Shown in pieces: positions 1 to 6,308 of a stretch of DNA of 7,773 nt (its first letter is position 1; the number at the start of each line of letters is the position of its first letter). The stretch spans positions 1 through 7,773 of the forward strand of contig JASLFJ010000030.1 in NCBI GenBank assembly GCA_030150665.1. The letters run 5' to 3'. The translations under genes were made by a program, and so were the position numbers. Under the pieces are notes generated by a model. The model ran no database searches and was not told the DNA's origin. It saw nothing but the letters and a program-made list of their open reading frames with translations. Source of the stretch: Enterococcaceae bacterium (lineage in GTDB: Bacteria > Bacillota > Bacilli > Lactobacillales > Catellicoccaceae).

Positions 1-106
1 ATAACGTATCATAGCCGTTACCTACTGTAGCATCTACAACATAATCTCCTGGGCGGATCCATTGTTTCAGTAATGTATGACTGTAGTTTTTTGCATAAAA
101 CATCAT
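1..106 (-). CDS. mnmM: Class I SAM-dependent methyltransferase YtqB/MnmM, 5' end only
   Basis: Only the first 35 codons lie in the window; the gene continues past position 1. The visible peptide starts MMFYAKNYSHTLL and contains a glycine-rich SAM-binding motif I (VVDATVGNG, about residues 23-31) followed by YDT, which is typical of the YtqB family. In Bacillus subtilis YtqB has been reported as MnmM, the tRNA methyltransferase that makes the 5-methylaminomethyl group on wobble uridine; that is family knowledge, and only the N-terminus can be judged here. Two ATG codons are adjacent. The ribosome binding site AAAGGAG overlaps the end of the preceding radical SAM gene and sits 5 nt from the first ATG (104-106) and 8 nt from the second (101-103), so the second may be the real start. 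The gap to the upstream stop codon is 2-5 bp, implying cotranscription and translational coupling. Confidence 0.8.
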   Translation of the reverse strand, partial: MMFYAKNYSHTLLKQWIRPGDYVVDATVGNGYDTL

Positions 107-108
107 TC

Positions 109-1041
109 CTACTCCTTTAAATAAGATAGATGAGTTCCTTGGTAAGTATCTCTGCGTTCAAGTTCTTCGTCAATTGCATTGAGCACTTCCCATTTTTTAA
201 GACTCCACATAGGCCCAATTAATGTCTCTCTTGGGGCATCACCGGTGAGTCTGTGAATAATAATATCTTTGGGAATCAGTTCTAACTGATCACAGATAAC
301 AGAGACATAGTCCTCTTTTTCCATGAGTTTTAAATCACCTTGCATATAATCACGAATCATTTTCGTTTTTCGCATTAAATGAAGCAGATGTAGTTTAATC
401 CCTTGAATATCAGAGTAGCGAATCACATTTTTTACATTATCTAACATCATCTCAGGCGTCTCTAAAGGAAGCCCATTAATTAAATGGGTACATACCCGGA
501 TATGATGCTTACGGAGTCGCTCAACACCTTCAACATACGTCTTAAAATCATGCGCTCGGTTAATGCGTTTTGCGGTCGTTTCAAAGGTTGTCTGCAGGCC
601 TAGCTCAACCCATAAATAGTAGCGTTCATTGAGTTCTGCAAGATATTCTACAGTCTCTGGAGGCAAGCAGTCAGGACGTGTGGCAATAGAAAGGCCTACG
701 ACACCGGGTGTGTTGATGACCGATTCAAAACGTTCTTTTAAAACGTGGACAGGTGCATGGGTATTTGTGAAATTTTGAAAATACAGTAAATACTGATGCG
801 CGTTAGGCCATTTTCTTTGCATGCGTGCAACTTCTTTTTTAAGCTGTATCGGCAGCGGATCTTCAGGAGCTAAAATTAAATCTCCAGATCCAGAAACACT
901 ACAAAACGTACATCCACCACGAGCTACCGTACCATCTCGGTTTGGACAATCAAATCCAGCATCCATTGGCACTTTAAATACTTTGCCACCAAACTGTTCA
1001 TGAAGGGCTTGATTCCAAGTATAGTAGCGTTTGTTGCTCAT
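109..1041 (-). CDS. mnmL: Radical SAM protein, TIGR01212 family (YtqA/MnmL)
   Basis: The 310-residue product is full length for the TIGR01212 family (B. subtilis YtqA, E. coli YhcC). Three cysteines, C32, C44 and C47, in a CPNRDGT...GGCTFCS context are the 4Fe-4S/SAM cluster ligands; the C-x11-C-x2-C spacing recalls Elp3-type rather than classical CxxxCxxC enzymes. Other family blocks are TRPDCLPP and VELGLQT followed by INRAHD. YtqA has been proposed as MnmL, acting on carboxymethylaminomethyl-uridine in tRNA before MnmM, in Gram-positive bacteria that lack the MnmC bifunctional enzyme. The adjacent ytqB/mnmM gene supports this reading, but the exact reaction is taken from the literature, not from the sequence. 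The ATG overlaps the stop of the PAP2 gene as ATGA. A GGAG 9 nt upstream of the ATG lies inside the PAP2 coding region. The protein should be cytoplasmic. Confidence 0.88.
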   Translation of the reverse strand: MSNKRYYTWNQALHEQFGGKVFKVPMDAGFDCPNRDGTVARGGCTFCSVSGSGDLILAPEDPLPIQLKKEVARMQRKWPNAHQYLLYFQNFTNTHAPVHVLKERFESVINTPGVVGLSIATRPDCLPPETVEYLAELNERYYLWVELGLQTTFETTAKRINRAHDFKTYVEGVERLRKHHIRVCTHLINGLPLETPEMMLDNVKNVIRYSDIQGIKLHLLHLMRKTKMIRDYMQGDLKLMEKEDYVSVICDQLELIPKDIIIHRLTGDAPRETLIGPMWSLKKWEVLNAIDEELERRDTYQGTHLSYLKE

Positions 1042-1760
1042 CGTTTATGTCTCCGTTCCATTCGTGTTTGTGGCATAACTTGCGTAGTTATCGTTTGATT
1101 TTTGACGGTTGTAAGATATTGTTTTGTTAAGAAATGACGGTAAATAGGATAAGTCAGCATCAGCCAACATAATCCAAGACTGTAGCCTCCTAAAACATCA
1201 GAAGGATAGTGGACACCTAAATAAATACGGCTCCAACCTACCATAAGAATAAGGACTGCAGCCATCAGACTGGATCCTGCGATTAAGTATTTTTTCTTAG
1301 GAACATAGCTTGCTAAAATAAGGACAAGTCCTGCATAAAATAACATACTACCTAAAGAGTGTCCGCTTGGAAAACTGTAACCTGTTTCGATAATGACCGC
1401 TTCACTGACGGGTGGGCGGGGACGATCGAAGAGATGTTTAATGACTTTATCGCCAACAACAGCCATACCTCCGACATTTACAAACATCCAAATTCCTGAA
1501 GCATATTGTTTTTTCCAAATCAATAAAGCACTGATCAGTACAGTACATCCACCAAGAAATGTTCCGCTTCCAAGAAAGGTAAAGATTTTAAAAACTTTAG
1601 TACGATCTGGTGTAATGGGCTGTCTTAATGTAGAGCGAATAGGTAAATCTAGTTGTGTTAATAAAGAGAGATTTGTTAAGACAAAAAGACTCAGTAAGAT
1701 AAAGATCACTCCAGAAATGATCCCAATGATGATATAAGGTTTATTACGATATGAAGTCAC
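1038..1760 (-). CDS. PAP2-family membrane phosphatase
   Basis: This is an integral membrane phosphatase of the PAP2 (type 2 phosphatidic acid phosphatase) superfamily, with about six hydrophobic segments. All three active-site motifs are intact: KHLFDRPRP (the K-x6-RP motif), PSGH within SFPSGHS, and SRIYLGVHYPSD, giving the catalytic histidine pair plus aspartate. Family members dephosphorylate phosphatidate, phosphatidylglycerophosphate or undecaprenyl pyrophosphate on the outer membrane face; which substrate applies cannot be read from the sequence. The tail is basic (ending RMERRHKR). Start choice: a TTG at 1790 opens the longest frame, but the extended -10 box at 1805-1810 would place transcription start near 1798, leaving no usable ribosome binding site for it. 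GAAAGG directly abuts an ATG at 1769, which is too close. The GTG at 1758-1760 has AAAGGATG at a good distance and is preferred, giving about 240 residues. The gene overlaps the downstream ytqA/mnmL by 4 bp. Confidence 0.87.
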   Translation of the reverse strand: MTSYRNKPYIIIGIISGVIFILLSLFVLTNLSLLTQLDLPIRSTLRQPITPDRTKVFKIFTFLGSGTFLGGCTVLISALLIWKKQYASGIWMFVNVGGMAVVGDKVIKHLFDRPRPPVSEAVIIETGYSFPSGHSLGSMLFYAGLVLILASYVPKKKYLIAGSSLMAAVLILMVGWSRIYLGVHYPSDVLGGYSLGLCWLMLTYPIYRHFLTKQYLTTVKNQTITTQVMPQTRMERRHKR

Positions 1761-1797
1761 TAATGTCATCCTTTCTAAATATAAATTCAATTCATAT

Positions 1798-1813
1798 GAG
1801 CCTTATTATAACA
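1798..1813 (-). promoter_or_regulatory. Extended -10 promoter for the PAP2-mnmL-mnmM operon
   Basis: On the minus strand the sequence reads TGTTATAAT, a perfect -10 hexamer (1805-1810) with the TG-n extension. No good -35 hexamer lies 16-18 bp upstream, which is tolerated with an extended -10. Expected transcription start is near 1798. This position argues against the TTG at 1790 as the PAP2 start. Confidence 0.6.
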
Positions 1814-1895
1814 AATCTTTGTAGAAAAAAGAAAACTTTCTAAAATAAATGTGAAGATTTTGGTTATTTGTTGTATCAAAACGGACTTAAGGATA

Positions 1896-1911
1896 TGATA
1901 TAATAAATAAA
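1896..1911 (+). promoter_or_regulatory. Extended -10 promoter for the autolysin operon
   Basis: TGATATAAT at 1896-1904 is a consensus -10 hexamer with TG-n extension. The -35 region is weak: a TTGTAT at 1871 is 22 bp away, too far for normal spacing. Transcription would start near 1911, giving an untranslated leader of about 30 nt that includes the ribosome binding site at 1925-1933. The divergent PAP2 promoter lies about 90 bp away, so the two -10 elements share one short intergenic region. Confidence 0.6.
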
Positions 1912-1940
1912 GAAGATATAGATTAAAGGGGAGTCGCATT

Positions 1941-4238
1941 TTGAGTAGAAAAGCCGATCGAAAACAAGATTATAAAACAAAAGATTTAAAAAAACAGACC
2001 TTTGTAGGAACCGTATTATTAGCTTCATCTTTTTCAACACCTATCTTAGATGAACTTGTTTATGCCAGTGAGATGGATTCACAGGCGCCACAAGCCTATC
2101 AAGAAGGTCAAGAGCCAGCCTTTACTGAAGAGACAGCACCATTATCAGATCTAGTGATTCCTGAATACGAAGAGACAGAAGCAGAGACAGAAACAGCGGA
2201 TTTAGAAGAAGAAACGTTAGAGACGGTGATTATTGAGCGTAGCGATGAAGATGGCCATGTTCAAGACGCAACGCGCTATTTACCGATTGGCAGCTCACTA
2301 GCACAAGCGAGAATGCAGCGTCAAGCACCAGAGACTTTTATTGCCACGATTGGCCCGTTAGCACAATCCGTAGCTGCTCAAGAAGATCTTTATGCCTCTG
2401 TTATGATTGCTCAAGCTATTTTAGAAAGTGGTTGGGGAAGTAGTGCTTTATCTCAAGCTCCTTATCATAATTTGTTTGGGATTAAAGGCAATTATCAAGG
2501 TCAATCGGTTCAGATGCAAACTCAAGAATTTTTTAACGGACAATGGGTGACCATTTATGATCATTTTAGAGCCTATCCTTCTTATACAGAATCTTTAATG
2601 GATAATGCCCGTGTGTTAAAAACAACTTCATTTTCTCCAGGTGTTTATTTTTACTCAGGAGCGTGGCGTAGTAATACAACCTCTTACCGAGATGCAACGG
2701 CTTGGTTGACTGGAAGATATGCAACCGATCCAGGGTATGCTGGAAAGTTAAATAGTTTGATTGAAACGTATCAGCTAACCCGGTTTGATGCTCCCGCAAA
2801 TCATCCTACTATTCCTGAGACTCCTGAAGTGCCTAATACTTCAGTACCTACAGTACCCGAACAGCCTAAAGAAGAAGAACTCTCTGAAGACTTACAAGCA
2901 ACGATTTATCATGTTGTATCAGGAGACACGCTTTATAGTATTAGTCAGCGGTTTAACGTCAGCATTGATCAGTTAAAATCATGGAACGGATTAACAAGTG
3001 ATGTGATTTATCCAGGACAAGCATTAACGGTAAAAGGTACTCAAGCTCCTAATCCCCCTGTCCCAGAACCATCAACACCTACGCCAGAACCACAACCACA
3101 AACTCCACCCCAAAATGCGGCAACCGAACAGAAGTATACCGTACAATCTGGAGATACGCTTTATGGGATCAGTCAACGTTTTCAAGTGAGTATTGATCAG
3201 TTAAAATCATGGAACGGATTAACAAGTGATGTGATTTATCCAGGACAAGCATTAACGGTAAAAGGTACTCAAACTCCTAATCCCCCTGTCCCAGAAACAT
3301 CAACGCCTACGCCAGAACCACAACCACAAACTCCACCCCAAAATGCGGCAAACGAACAGAAGTATACCGTACAATCTGGAGATACGCTTTATGGGATCAG
3401 TCAACGGTTTCAAGTGAGTATTGATCAGTTAAAATCATGGAACGGGTTAACAAGTGATGTGATTTATCCAGGACAAGTCTTACGCGTGCACGCACAAGAG
3501 ATCAATCCGCCTGTAGCCTCACCGCCGCAACATCAAGATACATCAGAAACGATTTATACCGTACAATCCGGGGATACGCTTTATGGAATTAGTCAGCGCT
3601 TTGGCATGAGTCTACAGACGTTAAAACAAAATAATCAACTGACAAGTGATATCATCTATCCAGGACAGCGGTTAAAGATTACTAATGCTGCTTCAATAGC
3701 GTCACCGCAAGCTCAAGCTCCAACAGCACAACAACAGTATACTGTACAACCTGGGGATACGCTTTATGGGATCAGTCAGCGCTTTGGCCTGAGTCTACAG
3801 GCGTTAAAACAAAATAATCAGCTAACAAGTGATGTCATTTATCCAGGTCAGCGTCTTATCATTCAAAACCAAGCTTCAACTCCAAAAAATACGGCTGTAA
3901 ATACAACACGTCCAAAAACACAGCACTATCAAGTAAAATCTGGAGATACATTATTTTCTATTGCGAAGCGATACCAAGTTACAGTCGCGCAGTTAAAATC
4001 GTGGAATCAACTGACAACAGATACGATTTATCCAGGACAGATGTTAGCCGTACAAGGCACACATCAAATGAGTGCAAACAGCTCACAAGGAGCTAAAACG
4101 AAGTATCAAGTGCGACCAGGGGATAGTTTATACCGTATTGCAACCGCATATGGTGTTCAAGTGTCTCAGCTAAAAGCGTGGAATCATTTAACAAGTGAAA
4201 CGATTCATCCAGGACAAGTGTTATGGATTTATCAATAA
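1941..4238 (+). CDS. atlA: AtlA-like autolysin: GH73 N-acetylglucosaminidase with seven LysM domains
   Basis: This 765-residue secreted peptidoglycan hydrolase has the same layout as Enterococcus faecalis AtlA. Residues 1-42 form a signal peptide with a basic start, a hydrophobic core (about 21-36) and a probable cleavage after VYA (40-42). Residues 43-110 are rich in Glu, Asp and Thr, like the T/E-rich regulatory region of AtlA. Residues about 128-283 form the GH73 glucosaminidase domain, with the likely catalytic Glu162 in ILESGWGSS, then YHNLFGIKG (175-183) and a YATDPGYAGKL block. Seven LysM domains begin near residues 322, 398, 474, 538, 599, 662 and 721, joined by Pro/Gln/Thr-rich linkers. 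AtlA of E. faecalis has six LysM domains and separates daughter cells at the septum; the same role is inferred here. Translation starts at TTG, supported by AAAGGGGAG 7 nt upstream and by correct placement of the signal peptide. yutD follows after 14 bp. Confidence 0.93.
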   Translation: MSRKADRKQDYKTKDLKKQTFVGTVLLASSFSTPILDELVYASEMDSQAPQAYQEGQEPAFTEETAPLSDLVIPEYEETEAETETADLEEETLETVIIERSDEDGHVQDATRYLPIGSSLAQARMQRQAPETFIATIGPLAQSVAAQEDLYASVMIAQAILESGWGSSALSQAPYHNLFGIKGNYQGQSVQMQTQEFFNGQWVTIYDHFRAYPSYTESLMDNARVLKTTSFSPGVYFYSGAWRSNTTSYRDATAWLTGRYATDPGYAGKLNSLIETYQLTRFDAPANHPTIPETPEVPNTSVPTVPEQPKEEELSEDLQATIYHVVSGDTLYSISQRFNVSIDQLKSWNGLTSDVIYPGQALTVKGTQAPNPPVPEPSTPTPEPQPQTPPQNAATEQKYTVQSGDTLYGISQRFQVSIDQLKSWNGLTSDVIYPGQALTVKGTQTPNPPVPETSTPTPEPQPQTPPQNAANEQKYTVQSGDTLYGISQRFQVSIDQLKSWNGLTSDVIYPGQVLRVHAQEINPPVASPPQHQDTSETIYTVQSGDTLYGISQRFGMSLQTLKQNNQLTSDIIYPGQRLKITNAASIASPQAQAPTAQQQYTVQPGDTLYGISQRFGLSLQALKQNNQLTSDVIYPGQRLIIQNQASTPKNTAVNTTRPKTQHYQVKSGDTLFSIAKRYQVTVAQLKSWNQLTTDTIYPGQMLAVQGTHQMSANSSQGAKTKYQVRPGDSLYRIATAYGVQVSQLKAWNHLTSETIHPGQVLWIYQ
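2904..4232 (+). repeat. Array of seven LysM peptidoglycan-binding domains within the autolysin gene
   Basis: Approximate domain limits are 2904-3038, 3132-3266, 3360-3494, 3552-3683, 3735-3866, 3924-4055 and 4101-4232. Each has the Y-x-V-x-x-GDTLY start and the IYPGQ-x-L end (GDSLY and IHPGQ in the seventh). Domains 1-3, 6 and 7 carry QLKSWN or QLKAWN in the middle, while 4 and 5 carry TLKQNNQ or ALKQNNQ, so two sequence subtypes are present. LysM binds the GlcNAc-containing glycan backbone; more domains generally mean tighter wall binding. Confidence 0.92.
2964..3477 (+). repeat. 228-bp tandem direct repeat (two full copies plus a partial third)
   Basis: Copy 1 spans 2964-3191, copy 2 spans 3192-3419, and a partial third runs 3420-3477. 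Copies 1 and 2 differ at only five of 228 positions. The unit is 76 codons and covers the second half of one LysM domain, the NPPVPE...TPPQNAA linker, and the first half of the next LysM domain. The near identity at third codon positions shows recent duplication or ongoing homogenisation rather than protein-level selection alone. Confidence 0.93.
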
Positions 4239-4252
4239 AGGAGAGAGGTTAG

Positions 4253-4648
4253 ATGAAACGGAACTATGATCAAAACAATACTCCCCCTTTTTGGAAAGTA
4301 GCTTGGGAAGCGCAAATGGAAGATGTGATTTATCCTGTAAGTGAGTGTCAAATTGTTATTGATGATTTGCTTTACTATTTGCGTGTTGATTACCGTTTAG
4401 GATTTCAGTTAGCAGCTTTTCAAAAGCGTTATAGTCCTATTTTAGCGCAATATGATGTAATTGTTGGTGATTGGGGCTATGATCAGCTTCGGCTGAAAGG
4501 CTTTTATCACCGCAATAAATCAGTTCCTGAAGAACAAACGGTGCCTTTTATTCATCAGTATTTAATTGAAGACTGTCAGTATGGTTGTGCTTATTTTATT
4601 TTAGAAAAAGAAACATCGGTAACGGAGGAAGAAGATGAAGCAGTATAA
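4253..4648 (+). CDS. yutD: YutD family protein
   Basis: The 131-residue product is a small, probably cytoplasmic protein of the YutD family, conserved in Bacilli and without an established function. Recognition rests on two blocks: YDVIVGDWGYDQLRLKGFY (residues 67-85) and the later stretch ending EDCQYGCAYFILEK (about 106-119). There is no signal peptide or membrane segment, and the tail is acidic (EEEDEAV). The ATG is preceded by AAAGGAG overlapping the autolysin stop codon, 9 nt from the start. The 14-bp gap with no terminator suggests readthrough from the autolysin gene, although a promoter inside that gene cannot be excluded. The last 14 bp overlap the start of the HAD phosphatase gene, so the two are likely translationally coupled. 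Confidence 0.88.
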   Translation: MKRNYDQNNTPPFWKVAWEAQMEDVIYPVSECQIVIDDLLYYLRVDYRLGFQLAAFQKRYSPILAQYDVIVGDWGYDQLRLKGFYHRNKSVPEEQTVPFIHQYLIEDCQYGCAYFILEKETSVTEEEDEAV

Positions 4649-5399
4649 CGGCTATATATTTGATCTTGATGGTACGCTTTACGTGGGGACAAAGCGTCTT
4701 TTAGAAGCAGAAGCTTTTTTAAAAAAAGTGCAAGCGAAAAATATTCCTTATCTATTAATGACCAATAATACAACACAAACCCCTGAAGCCGTACAGGAAA
4801 AACTAAAAAAGCACTACGAATTAGACGTTCCTAAAACGGCTATTTATACTGCAGCGATGGCTACTGCAGATTATTTAAGGCAAGAAGGCATTACAAAATC
4901 ACTTTATGTTATTGGAGAAGCAGGATTACTTCAATATCTTCAAGCTCGTGGGTTTGATGTTTGTTGTAAAACGCCTGAAGCAGTGGTTGTAGGGTTAGAT
5001 CGTCATGTTACATATGAAAAATTAACGGATGCGACACAAGCCATTTTAGCAGGTGCACGCTTAATTGGAACAAATGCAGATCGGCTCATTCCAACAGAAC
5101 ACGGTTTATGTCCTGGAGGCGGCTCTTTAGCTAAATTGTTAGCGTATGCGACAAGACAACCCGTACAATTTATCGGCAAACCAGAAGCTTATATGTATCA
5201 ACAAGCACTTCAACTGCTTCAAACTTCCCCAGAAAAAACACTCATGATTGGTGATAACTACTTAACAGATATTCAAGGAGCTATGCGTGTTGGGATGGAT
5301 ACGGCATTAGTTTATACAGGATTTACGCGTCCTGAAGAGATTCTAGATCCAGCGCCGACTTATACATGCCACACTTTAGCAGATCTATGTTGTCTATAA
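4635..5399 (+). CDS. yutF: NagD-like HAD phosphatase, TIGR01457 family (YutF)
   Basis: The 254-residue product is a cytoplasmic HAD-superfamily phosphatase of the NagD / p-nitrophenyl-phosphatase type, full length for the YutF family. HAD motif I is DLDGTLY with nucleophile D10 and acid/base D12. Motif II is LLMTNNT (about 40-46). The conserved lysine is K182 in IGKPEAY, and motif IV is GDNYLTD with D207 and D212 as magnesium ligands. The segment between motifs II and III is the C2-type cap, which sets substrate specificity. The physiological substrate is not known from sequence. GGAGG 6 nt before the ATG lies inside yutD, and the first 14 bp overlap yutD. The TAA stop shares one base with the ATG of the next gene. 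Confidence 0.9.
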   Translation: MKQYNGYIFDLDGTLYVGTKRLLEAEAFLKKVQAKNIPYLLMTNNTTQTPEAVQEKLKKHYELDVPKTAIYTAAMATADYLRQEGITKSLYVIGEAGLLQYLQARGFDVCCKTPEAVVVGLDRHVTYEKLTDATQAILAGARLIGTNADRLIPTEHGLCPGGGSLAKLLAYATRQPVQFIGKPEAYMYQQALQLLQTSPEKTLMIGDNYLTDIQGAMRVGMDTALVYTGFTRPEEILDPAPTYTCHTLADLCCL

Positions 5400-6040
5400 T
5401 GTGGCGGTATCGGGGCCTTAGTTTGATTCAACTGCTTGCTTTGATTTGGCTTGCGGTGTGGCTTGTCGCTTGGTGTTATCCCCTTTATGCCTTTGAAATT
5501 TATTATGCCTCGTTAACAGAAATGACTGGAAAAAGTACGTCGCAGCTGATGTATAGTTATCAAGAGATGATTCATTATTTATTAGGTCGGTCCAATCAAA
5601 AATGGTTGACTTTTCGTTATTTTCCAAGTTCTGTAGAAGGGGCCATTCACTTTTTTGATGTGAAACGTTTGTTTCAAATCGGAAGTTATTTAGGATGGAG
5701 CTGTGTTGTTGTTAGTCTATGGTGGTTGATTAGAAAAGCAAAAACAATGACACCGGATGAAGCTTATCAACTGTATCATGCGTTTTGGCAGTGGCTGATT
5801 TTGATTGCGTTTATTATGATAATGATTAGTGTTAATTTTCAATATTTCTTTTTAAAGTTTCATGAATTCGTGTTTTCTAATGATTATTGGATGATGGATC
5901 CAAATACAGATCCGATTATTTTAGCACTACCAGAATCATATTTCTTTCATGCGTTATTGGCTTTTGTATGTTTACTTATCATGGGTATTATTAGTTATTT
6001 GTGGTTTTTTAAACGAAAAGCAACAACGACTCAAGGATAA
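5399..6040 (+). CDS. TIGR01906 / DUF1461 integral membrane protein
   Basis: The 213-residue protein belongs to the TIGR01906 (DUF1461) family of Lactobacillales membrane proteins, function unknown. Four hydrophobic segments are visible at about residues 8-29, 95-111, 128-148 and 183-204. Between the first two lies an extracytoplasmic-looking loop with YFPSSVEGAIHFFDVKRLF; between the last two is FHEFVFSNDYWMMDPNTDP followed by ALPESYF, the most recognisable family signature. The start is chosen at the ATG overlapping the upstream stop as TAATG, giving a normal N-terminus that leads straight into the first membrane segment. Earlier in-frame ATGs at 5366 and 5387 lie within the HAD gene and, like this one, lack a ribosome binding site, so the start depends on coupling and is not certain. 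The gene is last in the cluster, with the terminator about 95 bp downstream. Confidence 0.85.
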   Translation: MWRYRGLSLIQLLALIWLAVWLVAWCYPLYAFEIYYASLTEMTGKSTSQLMYSYQEMIHYLLGRSNQKWLTFRYFPSSVEGAIHFFDVKRLFQIGSYLGWSCVVVSLWWLIRKAKTMTPDEAYQLYHAFWQWLILIAFIMIMISVNFQYFFLKFHEFVFSNDYWMMDPNTDPIILALPESYFFHALLAFVCLLIMGIISYLWFFKRKATTTQG

Positions 6041-6133
6041 AAGATCCTCTGTATATGGAGGGTATTGTTTGATATGGATCACTCTATAGATATATAAATA
6101 CTGGTACCCACATATATCAACTTATCATGTAGC

Positions 6134-6191
6134 AAAATAAAGCATAAAAAAAGTGAGCTGTTATTTAGCTCACTTTTTTATGCTTTATTTT
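6134..6191. terminator. Bidirectional intrinsic terminator
   Basis: A long stem-loop lies between convergent genes. The core stem AGTGAGCT / AGCTCACT (6152-6159 with 6167-6174) closes a 7-nt loop and is extended outward by A-T pairs and AAAGCAT / ATGCTTT, giving about 25 bp with one bulged A at 6146. Six T residues follow the GC core on the plus strand and seven on the minus strand, so it can stop transcription both from the DUF1461 gene and from pepS. Confidence 0.88.
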
Positions 6192-6200
6192 ATGTTTTAT

Positions 6201-6264
6201 TTAGAGTTCGGTAGAACTCTGTACTTAGGAATCCACTACGGCTTTTAGCCTAGTGGTAGTTCAA
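6201..6264 (+). repeat. 64-bp two-hairpin repeat, left copy (IS200/IS605 right-end-like)
   Basis: The element holds a perfect 7-bp hairpin, AGAGTTC-GGTA-GAACTCT (6203-6220), a linker GTACTTAGGAAT, a second hairpin CCACTA(C)GGCT-TTT-AGCCTAGTGG with one bulged C (6233-6256), and the tail TAGTTCAA. A near-identical copy lies inverted at 7694-7756, with one substitution and one indel. Flanking sequences of the two copies do not match. The pattern GGAATCC-hairpin-TTCAA resembles, from memory, the right ends of tnpB-carrying IS200/IS605-family elements, which also form the 3' end of their guide RNA. The repeat itself is certain; that identity is inference. The bidirectional terminator ends 9 bp upstream, and pepS ends 44 bp downstream. 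Confidence 0.85.
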
Positions 6265-6308
6265 AAGGATATAAAGATTAAGGCGTGATTACGCACTTTA
6301 GCTGATGA

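Noticed and set aside
821..1003. Short reading frames opposite or out of frame with the real genes (for example at 821-1003, 1393-1737, 2566-2799, 2785-2976, 4591-4776, 5418-5627, 6538-6729 and 6934-7149)
   Set aside because: Each lies almost entirely within a well-supported gene on another frame or strand, lacks a recognisable domain and has no convincing ribosome binding site.
1811..1895. A WalR (TGTWA-type direct repeat), CcpA cre or CodY operator upstream of the autolysin
   Set aside because: I looked for the consensus patterns on both strands and found no convincing match; TTTGTTGTATCAAA near 1868-1881 is only partly symmetrical.
2904..4232. Regularly spaced near-identical DNA blocks that might suggest a CRISPR-like or noncoding tandem array
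   Set aside because: The blocks stay in one open frame and translate as LysM domains; unit lengths of 228 and 183 bp and the coding context rule out CRISPR.
5366..5398. Longer N-terminus for the DUF1461 protein starting at ATG 5366 or 5387
   Set aside because: Neither ATG has a ribosome binding site and both lie inside the HAD gene; the ATG at 5399 overlaps the HAD stop (TAATG), which fits translational coupling and leads directly into the first membrane segment.
6044..6061. Small hairpin CCTCT...GGAGG just after the DUF1461 stop as a terminator
   Set aside because: The stem is only about five pairs with a wobble and has no T-run; the strong terminator at 6134-6191 explains termination.
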